From Undaria pinnatifida (lineage: Eukaryota; Sar; Phaeophyceae; Laminariales; Alariaceae): 64,000 nucleotides of DNA. Below the pieces are notes generated by a model that was given only the letters and a program-made list of their open reading frames with translations, was not told where the DNA came from and ran no database searches. The translations under genes were made by a program, and so were the position numbers. Location of the stretch: contig JABAKD010000007.1 of NCBI GenBank assembly GCA_012845835.1, forward strand, positions 5,533,358 to 5,597,357. Reading direction: 5' to 3'. Numbering within the stretch: position 1 is the stretch's first letter; every line of letters starts with the position of its first letter. This document shows positions 1 through 10,991 of the stretch, piece after piece.

Positions 1-440
1 AGGCCCCCTCTTTTCCAACCACCTGCACGATCGCCTAGCCCTAGCACCACGCGTATAACAAGCTGCTTTGATCTCACAGCCGAAGTGTATTTGAACATTA
101 TTTGTGACCTAAACCCCTTAAAAAATGTCCCCCCCCCCCTCCCCGCTCTTGCTCTACCTTACTCAAACGCCCCACCAAATATCGAAATCCGCCACATTAA
201 TAAACACTTCACGCACACGATATCACCTCATTATCTTTCGAGAGCCATCCATGCCGCTGTGTCCCCCCCCCCCGGCCTCGAACGCCCCCTTCTTCCCCAT
301 CACCCGCACCATCGCCTAGACCTAGCACCACACGTATAACAAACCCCTCACCCAAAGCCCTTCCTCCCCCCCCCCCCCCCCCCCCGCCCCCACCCCCCCG
401 CCCCCACCCCACACCTCCCCCCCAACCCATCCCAACTCCA
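1..440. repeat. C-rich repeat, tandemly repeated fragments of family A
   Basis: The segment at 1-66 (Cgatcgcctag then ccctagcaccac) recurs at about 280-345, so two related units lie head to tail. A block like the 3' end of family A (gatctcacagc...agtgtat) lies at 70-95. Long C tracts lie at 127-141, 262-275 and 367-390. No coding sequence is supported: the open frames here simply read through C or G homopolymers. The window begins inside the repeat. Confidence 0.6.
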
Positions 441-1090
441 CCCCCTCGAACACTCCACCCTATCTTTACTCACTGATTGTACGACTTACCCCCGGATATA
501 CATGATAAACTGATGCAATTTTTACAAAACCGTCACATTTATCCCCTTAAAACAACGTATAGTTTCCAGGCACATATTGAGCTGCCCCACACGCCCCCCC
601 CCCCCCGCCCCCCCAAAAAAATATACTGGTGCCAAAACCGTCAGATATATCCCCTCGAAAGGATTTATAGCTTACATGCACAAATTGCCCCCTTCCCCCC
701 CCCCCCCCCCCCCCCCCCTCCTCCAAACCCGCTCGCTTTTTATCAAATCCAGGCCCCCACGTCCTTCAAAACTCCGCCCCACCCCCCTCACCGGTTATTC
801 GACTTACAAGATTCACTTGATAAAAGGATGCATTTCCCTTCACAGCTGTCAGATTTTGTACCCCTCAGAAACGAGTTTAATAGTTTCCGCGCACAGACTG
901 ACTAAAATCATCCTGTTGACCCTGATAGCTACACTGTAGTTGTAAGGGGAGTCGCCGACCTATATCCTTAATGAGGACACACAACTCGTAATGCGCGCGA
1001 TCGGAGTGTCACACACAGCTTGCAAAGACGAGTTTCGACGAAATCGTCGATCTCACAGCTGGAGTGTATCTTCATTTTTTATAATATATT
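440..1090 (+). repeat. Family A interspersed repeat, most complete copy
   Basis: This repeat has a C-rich 5' part, with runs at about 590-616 and 693-720, and a conserved 3' part at about 795-1085. The 3' part contains 'agctgtcagattttgt', 'ggggagtcgccgac', 'cgcgatcggagt' and 'cagcttgcaaag', and ends near 'ctcacagctggagtgtat' followed by an AT-rich tail. The same order recurs at 34,060-34,475 and 37,775-38,345, with partial copies at 3,050-3,110, 18,330-18,440, 24,795-24,985, 34,850-35,160 and 35,430-35,550. I see no protein-coding potential, terminal inverted repeats or clear target duplication. A non-autonomous retroposon is possible because copies often share only the 3' end. Its class is not established. 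Confidence 0.75.
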
Positions 1091-1609
1091 TAACGACGGC
1101 ATGCCTTGTTATATGATAAGCAGCTGGAAGATAACTGTTTGGAATGGTAGTAGGCAAGAAAAAAATTGACGACTCCTTCCCAACGGGAGGTCAGGTGTGT
1201 TGTATTTTTCACAAGAAGAGTAGCAACATACGAATTTTTCGCGTTTGGGATAGTTGGTGAGAACATCAACACATAACCGATTTTTACGCAGCACGATTGT
1301 TTTTCATGGTGACTGAACAACATGAGCGAGTGTGAGATTACCCACCGGCATGGTTTATCATTATGGAGTACGTCATCGAGACATCATGCCTGATGGTATA
1401 GGTACTACATACTTTCCAGAAGACTGATTGGCATGCATATTTCGGACACATGTGCGGGGCGAAGGGATGCCGGGCATTTTGTTTCGTGCCCTGAATACAG
1501 CGACCACCCGACCTGTGTAACAATAGGTAAAATAGGGGTAGTACCGATACACTAGCAGAGCTACTCGCCCCATAGACAGGTATGATCGGCGAGTTAGGAA
1601 ATTTTCCTA
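1091..1609. other. No feature recognised
   Basis: The sequence has mixed composition, and short open frames occur on the minus strand but none resembles a known domain. I see no repeat shared with the rest of the window. Confidence 0.5.
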
Positions 1610-1611
1610 AT

Positions 1612-1612
1612 T

Positions 1613-1667
<55 letters not shown>

Positions 1668-1693
1668 GGTGGTGTTGTTGTTGTTGTTGTGGT
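1612..1693. repeat. (TTG)n microsatellite
   Basis: About 25 tandem TTG triplets, interrupted by GTGGTG near 1668. A similar tract lies at 24,567-24,615. Confidence 0.95.
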
Positions 1694-1699
1694 TGTTCT

Positions 1700-2670
1700 T
1701 GCTGTTTTATCGTGTATTTTTTCTGCTTTGCGGCTTCTTGAGAAGCGGCAGTCCCAGGTCTTCTCCCCTCCCCCGCCCGGTACGCACCTTAATGTTTCAG
1801 CCTTCCCAATGTTCGTCTATTTTCTTCTTTTTTGGGCTCACCCTCTCGCGGGCTCTGCGTGTCACATTTTTTACAGCACATAAAGGCAGCACGAGTGCAG
1901 GTACGAGTATTGAGACCCCTGGGGGTTCGGACGAGGGAAATTGACCAACTGTGCAGTTTCAAGGCAAAAACCGCTAGCACTCAAAAATATAATTGATCAT
2001 CGTAACGTATCACCTTCTAGTAGTCATGTCAAGCCTTCTACGTTTCGACAAATTGCCCTAAACCTTACCAGGTGTATGCCTTATTACTAGGGCGGTGTTT
2101 TGGTTGGTGTTCCCGCCCAATCCGGTTGCAGTATATCGCAGCCTGTGCCATAGCTTACTGTAATCCGCTCGGTGGCTGGTGTTAATCAGTTAACTAGACT
2201 AGTCCATTTAAATCAGAAGAGCGAAGCAAGTGAAAGGCATCTAAACAACCCCCAGGAACGCCGGAGGCAAAACCAAGCGATTGGGCATAATCTTTTACTA
2301 AAAAAACTGTTTGACAAGTCGGACTAAATTTTGTTCACGATTTGACCGAGAAACGCCTACATTTGAGTGGTCTCTCAATCATTGATTGAAATGGTGCCAT
2401 CCTTCGGGGTGGTAGCGGTAGCTGCGCGTGCGGCACCCTTTGCCACACCACGTATAAAAAGAAGAATGATATACTTGGACATAAATTTTAGCATAGATAG
2501 GGTCTCTTCCCCTACAGGAGTAAAGGAGACGGTCTAGTGCCCCCTTCGCCTACATCAAGAAGAACTTCAACTCCGACTTCTGGGATTTGGGGGGTGTCGC
2601 TCCGTCTCTACGCGGATTCGAAAAGGTTTCTTTGTCGCGCGCACTCGGATAATGGACCAGTACTACGGTG
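1700..2670. other. No gene recognised
   Basis: No domain, terminal repeat or tandem array was found. A short palindromic stretch with two 'ctagac/ctagt' blocks lies near 2,190-2,205. Confidence 0.45.
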
Positions 2671-2760
2671 GGGGGTTCCATTGTTTAGGGCCTTTCTTGC
2701 ATTGGGTCAGGGTCACTCGAGCGAATGTCCCCCTGTTCCATGCGGACATAGTATTTGCCG
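2670..2760 (+). repeat. Family D fragment with CACTCG palindrome
   Basis: The motif 'ggtcactcgagcgaatg' lies in the context 'ggcctttcttgcattg ... ccccctgttcc'. The same context recurs at 17,580-17,635, so this is a partial copy of family D. Confidence 0.5.
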
Positions 2761-2879
2761 ATGTTGAAAAAGTTGCGATATGAAAAAATTATCGAAAGAA
2801 ATCCCCAATGGGATGGTCAGCTACGCTGCGCCCCGCCAATGGTCTTACATGCTTTAGTCGGTGGGGTACAGAGTTACTC

Positions 2880-3200
2880 GTGCGAGAACGATAGTACGAT
2901 AGTATGGTAGTATGATAGTCAATGTGTGATATAAAAGTATCTGATAGCGTGATAGTAGGTGATATGATAGTTTGATTGTATGATAGCATTCGCGAAAACA
3001 TTATATTAATAGTATGCTATCATGACAGGATTATAGTATGATTTATGATAGATGAGTTTCGACAAAGTATTCGATCTCACAGCTAGCTGGAGTGTATTTT
3101 AATTTGAATAATATTATGAAAGTGTGACAGCATGATGGTGTGATAGTATGATAGTGTACGATGGTATAGTGTTTTTGTGATATGATAGCTCACACCCGGT
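2880..3200. repeat. Degenerate GATAGTA-type simple repeat with a family A fragment inside
   Basis: Many iterations of GATAGTATGATAGT-like heptamers and octamers occur from 2,887 to about 3,190. They are broken at 3,050-3,110 by a fragment of family A ('gatgagtttcgac...gatctcacagctagctgg'). This looks like a slippage-generated array. Confidence 0.7.
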
Positions 3201-3580
3201 AGTACAAAATAGGGGGTTTTGACATGCATTAACACCCCCCCACCACCACAGCCCTGATCCCGAGGAGGAGCGATCCGAAAGGCTACTTGCCGGACGGGCG
3301 CTGCAATACTTCCTTAGTCTGTTAACACGGACGGTTTAGCGCTGCCGGCACCGTGAGCCACGCCATCGGCACGAGCAGGGTCAATGGCGACGGGTTGATG
3401 CGCTAGAAGTGCCTCGAAACCTCTCTTTGTCCTCGCATAGTATGGTCACGAGGCTTTCGAGCGCATGTTCAGGCGTGTATCACTGAAGATAGGCGGTGGG
3501 AGTGTAAACGCGTTTCGTCAAGTGTTTTTTTGGCACGTATGAATCCATTGATCGCGAACACTTGACCCCAGCGGCCCCTT
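3200..3580. other. No feature recognised
   Basis: No open frame of interest and no repeat shared elsewhere in the window. Confidence 0.4.
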
Positions 3581-3581
3581 C

Positions 3582-3623
3582 TTGGAGTGAGCCCCCCGGT
3601 GCATTTTCAGGGGGGGGCTCCAA
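3582..3623. repeat. GC-rich hairpin
   Basis: Inverted arms 'ttggag...gcccccc' and 'ggggggc...tccaa' flank a short AT-richer loop. No T-tract or gene context makes it a terminator. Confidence 0.4.
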
Positions 3624-4266
3624 AGTCCTCCGGGGGGCGAGCTAAAACGACTTGTGTGCGGGTTGTGTGCAACACGCCGAAAATGTATATTTGTTCCCCG
3701 GAGCGTTGGTCATTTCCCCACGATAAAAATGTGCACATTCAATATCATATGTACATATGCGAAATCATATTCATATAGTGCACGTATATCACTCCAACGT
3801 ACGACACGAACAAAGATTAGCACTTCCACACGAACATAAAATCATGACACTCATATATATATATAACATTAGAGTAATTTAATGCAACCTCCACTCATAA
3901 CGGGTGTGCCGTGAGAGACCTTCCCGTTTTAAGTACGCCTGTAAAAACATTTATTGTTAGTAATTCGCCAGCGAGTTAATGTGGTTAGATACGAAGTGTA
4001 TAGAGTTAGCGGCGGCGGAGCCAACAATCGAACTGTTGTTCGCATTTAATTTTCCTTGATTGAAGGAAGGATTGTTGGGTAAAGGACCGCGTGCGTTCGA
4101 ACGCCTTTTAACTTTCTCAGTTAGGGCCAACACAAGAATTGATCGTCCATTCTTTTCCAGCATGACCGTGGCGAGAACGACACGTGCGCATCTATTTTTT
4201 CGACTGTAATAGGGACATGGGCTTTTTCGCCCGGCACGCATTCGTGCGCCTGGTGCCCGAACGGGG

Positions 4267-4292
4267 AACATATATATATATATATATATATA
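4267..4292. repeat. (TA)n microsatellite
   Basis: About 13 TA dinucleotides. Shorter runs lie at 3,851-3,862 and 30,211-30,230. Confidence 0.9.
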
Positions 4293-4379
4293 CGTAAATT
4301 GTCGGGCCGGCGACGCGGCGCAACAACTAGTTGAGATTACACCGTGTTTAAACAGAAAGTGGTAGCATAACATCCTAAA

Positions 4380-4560
4380 TAGGAGATCGATCCCAGCCCC
4401 TGGAAATCTTCCTTGGACAGATCATCGCGATCTGTACATACAGGCAGAGGAGAGTAGTAGGATAACAATTTTAAACAGAGATCGATGCCTGCCCTTGAAA
4501 AACCTCCTTGGAATGATCAGCGCGATATACACACGCAGGCAGAGAGCACGGGTGTTTTAA
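4380..4560. repeat. Two-copy direct repeat of about 70 bp
   Basis: The block at about 4,383-4,450 ('gagatcgatcccagcccctgg'... then 'caggcagag') is repeated with changes at about 4,475-4,545. It is an imperfect tandem duplication at the left edge of family G. Confidence 0.6.
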
Positions 4561-4883
4561 GATGCTACAACCATGTGGTATCACGGCACGGCAAGGACAG
4601 CACTACACAAAGGAAGGTTAATCAAACGATTTTTATTGGCATGCAATATCCTGTGTTACTCACTTAGGTGTGCTGTGCCGGCCCCTTCGCACGACCCGGA
4701 AATCGATGCCTTTTCCGGCTTCCGTCTTGTTGTTTTGTACGCGCGAATTTACACCCACCACGTGCGGGTTCCTACCAGGTAGGTTGCACACATTCATCTT
4801 ATATCACCGAAAATATTGTTTTCCTAAAATTTGGGATGCACACCAAGCCTCCGCGAAGAAAAGCTCATGTTGGCCATTCCATG
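4560..4883 (+). repeat. Family G repeat, copy 1, target of the copia insertion
   Basis: It shares an order of blocks ('atcacggcacggca', 'gtgccggcccc', 'acgcgcgaa', 'aggtatgttacac'-like) with 32,640-32,950. It is interrupted on the right by the copia element at 4,884. The class of the repeat is unknown. Confidence 0.45.
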
Positions 4884-5387
4884 TGTTGGACGTACTCACT
4901 CCATTGTCAGATTGCTAACAAGAATCCGTCGAAAAGATGGATCGGAGAATTTTGGGGGTTTCGTATATGTGTGGGATGGATCTCCACAACGGGATTTTGT
5001 GTTGTGGGTTTTTATGTGCCCGAACAATATCACTCCATTTTCGACTCTATATTTGCCTCTCCTTGTGTCTTCTCTGTGTCTCTTCTTCGGCTACCACGCC
5101 AAGGGCTACCACGACCCATCTATATTGCAAGGGCTATCACGCCTTCACCACTGCACGGCTACCACGCCTGTGTATTTACATCCCGGCTATCACGCCACAG
5201 CACCGAGTTCCATTTCCGGGTTATCACATCTGAGCTATCACGCTTCACCACACACGTACCGGGTAAATCGGGTTATCACACCCGCCTTAGTTAGTAGTTT
5301 GTAGTTTACCGATCACCGGCTATTACGCCACCTTTCTCCTCCACCTACACCACCACCGGGGCGCCACACGTACCAACCTACTTCACA
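4884..5387 (+). repeat. 5' LTR of the copia element (504 bp)
   Basis: It matches 10,250-10,639 plus 12,070-12,183 with about six mismatches and no indels. A TATA-like 'tctatatttg' lies at about 5,044. From about 5,090 to 5,335 it holds some nine imperfect iterations of GGCTATCACGCC. The bases after it (cgctagcgtcaac) do not begin with TGG, so no standard tRNA primer site is visible. Confidence 0.93.
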
Positions 5388-5441
5388 CGCTAGCGTCAAC
5401 GATCTTCAACGAACGAGTGGGTTGTGCGTTGCTAAGCGCCA
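5388..5441 (+). other. Leader of the copia element, primer site not recognised
   Basis: A short untranslated stretch lies between the 5' LTR and the first gag-like ATG. No complement to a tRNA 3' end (TGG...) adjoins the LTR. Confidence 0.5.
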
Positions 5442-5765
5442 ATGAGGAGAACCGACACAAGACCTTCGTCGGGGGAAAGGTTGAGCACCCCTCCCGGCGG
5501 AGTAGGCAACGGGGGAGAGGGACGCGAGTCCTCCTCCGCCAATGCACAACACCATGGAGGAGACGGACGCGAGTCCTTCCCCGCCAATGAACAACATCAT
5601 GAAACAACAGCAGCGGCAGCTCCATCAGCAACTTCATCCAACATGATCGCGGACCTAGCCAACGCCCTTCGCCAAGTACTGCAGATGACCAACGAGAGAG
5701 GGCCAACCGCCCCAACAGCAGGCACGTACGAATCTAGACCCATAGAAATCCGTCAGAAAAATTAA
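5442..5765 (+). pseudogene. N-terminal part of copia Gag
   Basis: A 107-codon frame starts at the first ATG after the LTR. It is rich in Gly, Ser, His and Ala, with a short helical stretch near residues 67-85 (Met-Ile-Ala-Asp-Leu-Ala...). It ends at a stop just where the downstream Gag frame would have to take over in another phase (5,442 and 5,869 are in different frames). It is therefore read as the start of Gag cut off by a frameshift between about 5,755 and 5,866. The position fits Gag; the sequence itself has no diagnostic motif. Confidence 0.55.
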
Positions 5766-5868
5766 ATGCTTGCTTGGTCTGGAAAGTTTGAGAGCGGGCA
5801 AAGTGTTGGATCAGCTTTCCGTGTAATTCCGAGGTTCTGTTCTTTCCTGGGTCTCGGCTGAAGGGTTG

Positions 5869-7850
5869 ATGGACGTATTGAGGGGAGAATCGATACCAGT
5901 GGGGGTTCCGGATGTAGACCTGTCACGACTCAGGAGTTACTTTGGGAAGGAGAGAGTAGATAAGTCGCTCAAGCTATGGTCACAACTTATTGCAAAAATC
6001 ACAGCCCAACCAGTCCAAGAAATGATTTTTGCTGCGGGGTCACCCCAAGAAGCGTGGAGGGTGTTTGAGTCTCACTACGCTGTCAAGAGTGAACATGAGA
6101 GGGAGATAGTAGAGGATGAATGGAACGAACTGAGGCAGAAGGAGGGAAAGAGCACCATGTCATTTTACGGTAGGGCAAAGGCCATTAGGATGAAGCTGGA
6201 ATCATACGGAGATAAGCGACCAGACGCATCTATGTGCAAACATATTGCCCGTAGAATGCTACCATCTTTTAAGCTCTGTAGTGACCACGTGCTTCTCCTT
6301 CCCGATCTTTCGAGTCGTACCATGGAAGATTTGCTCAGGAGAGCTGCTCACGAGCTGGAGCGCAATGGGAGATCAGGAGAAGAGAGAGAGGAGACAAGGC
6401 ATGCCCTCACCGCAGCCGGCGTAGGTCGGGGCGACCGGGGTGGGAGGAATGCTGGTGATCGGGGGTATGGGGAGCGCGAACGAGCGTACACCTACCGCGC
6501 GCTCCACGGCGAGGGGCAAGGCCACAACACCCCCGAATGCATCGTCATGCGTCGAGAATTCGACAGATACTACGGTGATTTCCACGAATACCTGCAGTCG
6601 CGGGGACTCGGGCCGTACGCCGGACGCGGAGGAGGGCGCGGGGCGGAAGGTAAATATCGACAGCAACCGTACTCAAACGACTCGGGTGCGCGTTGGAGTC
6701 GGGGCCACCCGCCGGAGCAGCAGAGAACGCCGCCGCCAGGACACGGACACGGGCCTGGGGGGTATGCGAACACCTACCATCAACCGTACCCCAACGACTC
6801 AGGTGCGCGTTGGAGTCGGGGTCACCCGCCGGAGCAGCAGAGAACGCCGCCGCCAGGACACGGACCCGGGCCTGGCGGATATGCTAACACCTTCCCCGGA
6901 GGACGTGGTCACGACCGCCATCATCATTCCGGCGGGCGCGGCCGAGGCAGGGGCGAGGGCTTTGGACAGGTGCCACCATCTAATTACCCGTCTAATTCGC
7001 CGCCGAATTTTGCGCCTAATTTACCGCCTGGAAAATCCCCCAACGCACCGAGGTACGCATTTGCGGCCGATTATCCCTACGAAAACGAATACATGGAATA
7101 CTCGGGGTGGGGGGAACCAGCGGGGCACTGGTCATCACCACCACCGACAGCGGAGTTGGGGACTCCCGAGCAGCAGCAACAGCACCAACAACACCTAGAA
7201 CAGCAAGAGGGCACGCCTCCTGCCACGTCTACCTCTGCTACTGCAACTCTCCCTTCTCCGGCTCCCGGCGCAGCTCAAGCCAGCGGAGCTCCTCTGCAGC
7301 TTTTCATCGAACGTAGTGTGCAAATAGGCAAGTCTGAGTCTGGTGATTCTGTTGCTGTAGATCGTGATGGTGTGGTGCGTGGTAGCGTTGTAGGACGTGT
7401 TGAGCCAGCGTTGATTACACGTGTTGCTAGCGCCCTTCGGTGTACCCCGGGGCAACCTAGGCCGTATGGTAGCGAGGAATGGGATGCGGACTCGGGAGCT
7501 AGTGCGATGATGTCCAACAATAAAGAGGGCATGTACAACATTCACTACCCTACAGACCAATACATACAGATTGGAGATTCAGGGTTGATTAGAGTCGAGG
7601 CAATCGGGGACGTCAATTTAGTGTTTCACCAACTGGACGAACACGGAATCCCGGAGGACGTTGTGGCGTGTGTGCAAGATGTGATATATACTCCGTGGCT
7701 TGGCTTTAACCTTTTCTCGATTTGGAAGGTGGCTCATAAAAACTCCTGTTCTGTAAACCCCACTGGTACACAAGCGAGAAGGCTCCGCTTCATTCGGGGA
7801 TCGGCGAACAACTCCCACTACACCATCCGACTCAACGTTACATGGGCGCC
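5869..7850 (+). pseudogene. Copia Gag plus aspartic protease region
   Basis: The first in-frame ATG is 5,869; the open frame continues upstream only through a TTG. Residues about 20-165 form the helical copia Gag (UBN2/retrotran_gag type), including W38, a conserved 'AWRVFESHY' block and Leu-rich helices. Residues about 165-400 are Gly/Arg/Pro-rich with an internal duplication of about 40 residues (6,655-6,775 and 6,779-6,890). Where a zinc knuckle is expected only G-H-x4-C is left (about residues 218-224); the two leading Cys are absent. The protease signature D-A-D-S-G-A-S is at residues 540-546, followed by the flap/C-terminal pattern 'LGFNLFSIWKVA'. After about 7,850 this phase reads out-of-frame Arg/Pro sequence. 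The real continuation is in another frame. Confidence 0.8.
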
Positions 7851-9130
7851 GCTGCCACAGTCGGGGGGAGGGGATTCAGTGCTGCCCCTTCCGCGCCAGC
7901 ACCGCCCACGCCTCCGGGGGTGTCATTCGAGATTGCCTCGACGCCGCCCGCCGCTGCCGGTCCGCTGCCCGCACACTCACCCAGCACTCACACCTCGCCG
8001 CTGCCCGGAACGACTGGTATGCCGCCCACCGTTGCATCCCCGCTGCCCGCGCACTCACCCAGCGCTCACACCTCGCCGCCGCCCGGACAGACTGCTATGC
8101 CGCCCGTCGCTGCCGGTCCGCCGCCCGCGCACTCACCCAGCGCTCACACCTCGCCGCCACCCGGACCGACTGCTATGCCGCCTGCTGCTGCCGGTCCGCC
8201 GTCCGCGCACTCACCCAGCGCTCACACCTCGCCGCCGACCGGACCGTCTGGTATGCCGGCCGCCGCTGCCGGTCCGCCGCCCGCGCACTCACCCAGCGCT
8301 CACACCACTTGCTCGAACCCGCCTGCTACTGCAGGTACACCGCCTGCAGCAGCCACCTGGCCGCCACCACCGCTGCGATCGTCATCACCGCCGTCCGCGC
8401 ACTCACCCAGCGCTCACACCTCGCCGCCGCCCGGACCGGTTGCTATTTCGCCCGCTGCTGCCGGTCCGCCGCCTGCGCACTCGCCCAGCGCTCTCACACC
8501 GCCTGCCGCATGTTCGCCGATGCCGGAGTGGTCTCCCTCTTCCATCGAGGACGCCGGCTCGACGACATCGTCATCGCCGTCACCGGCGGCGACACCGGCC
8601 CCGCGGACGTACAGAAGGGGGCAGCCGCCGCCGGTCGCCGCAGGATATTCGACTCCGCTCACCCCACATGCAACGAGGATGCTGGGCGAGAGGGGCGGCG
8701 AGCGCGTGTCGGGAAGGACCAGGTCGGAGGGCCGTCAGCTTTCAGGCGTGCCGGAAGAAGCGGTCTCTACGCCGCTGCCGGAGGCGACGTCGTTCGACCA
8801 CGGGGTGAGGCTCCTATCTCATGCGGGGGAGGATGTGCTGCTGTCGCTGCTGGCCAACCGGCGGGCCCTGAACGCGAAACGGGTGCTCCTGCAGGGGCAC
8901 GGATCTGGTGAGCTGGGGGGCGGAGGCAAGCAGCATGCGGGGTCGGGGGGCGTGGAGGAGAGCAAAGGTGCACCGCCATACGATACCACGGGCGGGGAGG
9001 AGAGCGGGGGTAGCTATGGGTCGCTTGGGCCTTCGGGGCGGGGAGTGCCGCTTTCGTTCCAGTTAAGTCGTTGGGCGAGCTCAAGTAGTAATCGGGTTGC
9101 TATTACGAGAGAGACAGGGAGGCAAGGAGG
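7842..9130 (+). pseudogene. Proline-rich repeat linker of the copia polyprotein
   Basis: This frame contains about seven copies of a 26-residue repeat built on P-A-H-S-P-S-A-H-T-S-P-P (7,950-8,510). Basic and Gly-rich sequence follows, including 'GRTRSEGRQLSG', typical of the variable linker between integrase and RT in copia polyproteins. No integrase zinc finger (HHCC) or DDE core is present on either side. The linker therefore seems to sit at a deletion joint after the protease and before the RT remnant. The open frame runs to a stop at 9,132-9,134. Whether the repeats belong to the family or grew in this copy cannot be told from one copy. Confidence 0.6.
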
Positions 9131-9936
9131 TTGACTATTTCGCAACAGACGTACACGAAAGAATTGGGAGAGAAGTATGGTGTGGAATGGGGCAACGCTA
9201 TCCCGATTTCTTACAACATGGAGGCTTTGGAATTTTGATGTTGACGAGCCGAATCTTCTGTTTCCTTTCCGAAAGTTGATCGGTGCGCTTTTGTGGATTG
9301 CCTTGTTGACCAGGCCGAATATCGCGAATTCAGTGAAGGCAGTAGTAAAGTATTGCAGTGCGCCGAAGCTGATCCACTGGAAAGCGGTACGTAGTATACT
9401 AGGATATGCAATGAGGACGAGTTATTTTGGGATTTCCTCTCAGAAGGGGACGTTGACGGGGATTAGTTTGATTTCGTTCGCAGATGCCGACTATGCTTCG
9501 CGCAGTACGGACAGGAGAAGCGTGTCGGGGGGGGGTAGTGATGTGTGAGGGGGGACCTATTTCGTGGTACTCCAAGACCCAGAAGTGTGTGACTCTCTCG
9601 ACTACTCAGGCGGAGTATGTTGCTATGTCGGACATGGGGAAGGAGATTTTATTTTTGAAGCAGGTTTGGTGTTTTATGTTGCCGAAGGCAAGGATGCCGT
9701 GTATTGCCATGTATGAGGATAACGAGGGTGCCATCCAAATCGCAAAGCACCCGATTTCGAACTCGAACTCGAAGCACATTGACGTGAGGCATCACTTTTT
9801 GAGGGAACTGGTAGAAAGGAAGGAGGTCGAAATTATCCACGTAGCGTCGCAGTACCAGCATGCTGACTTCCTCACCAAGGCATTACCTGAGAGGAAGTTT
9901 GAATTTCACCGGGGGATAGTGATGAATTTGACCTGA
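9131..9936 (+). pseudogene. Copia reverse transcriptase C-terminus and RNase H, frameshifted
   Basis: It opens with 'ISQQTYTKELGEKYGV', the end of the copia RT palm/thumb; the YVDD active site and everything before it are missing. Near 9,235 the frame shifts, then reads 'LIGALLWIALLTRPNIANSV'. RNase H follows with the FADADYAS block (about 9,477-9,500), another shift near 9,530, then TTQAEYVAM, HIDVRHHFLRE and ADFLTKAL, ending at TGA 9,936. These are the usual RNase H landmarks of copia. Three phases are used in 800 bp, so no enzyme is made. Confidence 0.88.
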
Positions 9937-10249
9937 TTTCTCTCTCGGATAGTGTTTGATTTTCTGACTTTCTATTTCTTACATGTTTCTTTGTTTTGTT
10001 TTCCGATGAATCTTTATGAGGGTTCAAGAACTTGCATTCAAATTGATCGATGGAAAATACTGAATAGTATTTGAGTTTTAATGGTCATGGATGTGATGAG
10101 AACGGATTTGAATATTTTTGCAAATGCAACATTTTTTTTTGTTGTCTGGACATGAGTAAAGAAAAACTCTGCAGTATTTTAGTATCTGGGAATGTACGTT
10201 TTAAAAGGGTAGTTTGGATAAATCAGGACAATGTTGCGAGTAGGGGGGC
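9937..10249 (+). other. 3' untranslated region and purine tract of the copia element
   Basis: AT-rich sequence follows the RNase H stop. A purine-rich 'gcgagtagggggg' lies directly before the 3' LTR and is the best candidate for the polypurine tract. Confidence 0.55.
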
Positions 10250-10641
10250 TGTTGGACGTACTCACTCCATTGTCAGATTGCTAACAAGAATCCGTCGAAA
10301 AGATGGATCGGAGAATTTTGGGGGTTTCGTTTATGTGTGGGATGGATCTCCACAACGGGATTTTGTGTTGTGGGTTTTTATGTGCCCGAACAATATCACT
10401 CCATTTTCGACTCTATATTTGCCTCTCCTTGTGTCTTCTCTGTGTCTCTTCTACGGCTACCACGCCAAGGGCTACCACGACCCATCTATATTGCAAGGGC
10501 TATCACGCCTTCACCACTGCACGGCTACCACGCCTGTGTATTTACATCCCGGCTATCACGCCACAGCACCGAGTTCCATTTCCGGGTTATCACACCTGAG
10601 CTATCACGCTTCACCACACACGTACCTGGTAAATCGGGTTA

Positions 10642-10664
10642 CAGTAGGGGTCCCGGTTTAGCGG
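10642..10664 (+). repeat. Left terminal inverted repeat of the pogo-like element
   Basis: Exact complement of 12,047-12,069, next to TA. Confidence 0.93.
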
Positions 10665-10991
10665 CTCCCTGTTTAGCGGTTGGACCCGATTTAGCGGTTC
10701 AAAATTCTGCTGACACCGCGGTACCCCGCTTTAGCGGTTGTACAACCGCTAAATCGGATTGTTACCGGTTTAGCGGTTGTTTGGGGTCATTTCGGTTGGA
10801 ATAGCGGTTGTGTACATACCCCGGGGAACGACGGGTCACTTTCTGCTGCAAACCTCGCCGGCACTCACACACACTTTCACAGCAGTATACAAACGGCCTA
10901 CCCACTGCGGTTCGCAGCTACCCGTTCAGAACCATGCCGTGCGCGGCGTTAGAATTCTGCAAGTTTCCGCACATGACACCGGGTGCAACCG

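Noticed and set aside
209-430. Gly-rich minus-strand frame
   Set aside because: It is only the translation of poly-C tracts.
3582-3623. Intrinsic terminator
   Set aside because: GC hairpin without a T tract or an upstream gene, in eukaryotic DNA.
4668-5304. Plus frames of up to 208 codons
   Set aside because: They lie in the copia LTR and recur in its second copy at 10,071-10,804; not a protein gene.
6440-7198. 252-codon plus frame overlapping copia Gag
   Set aside because: An out-of-phase shadow of the Arg/Gly/Pro-rich part of Gag.
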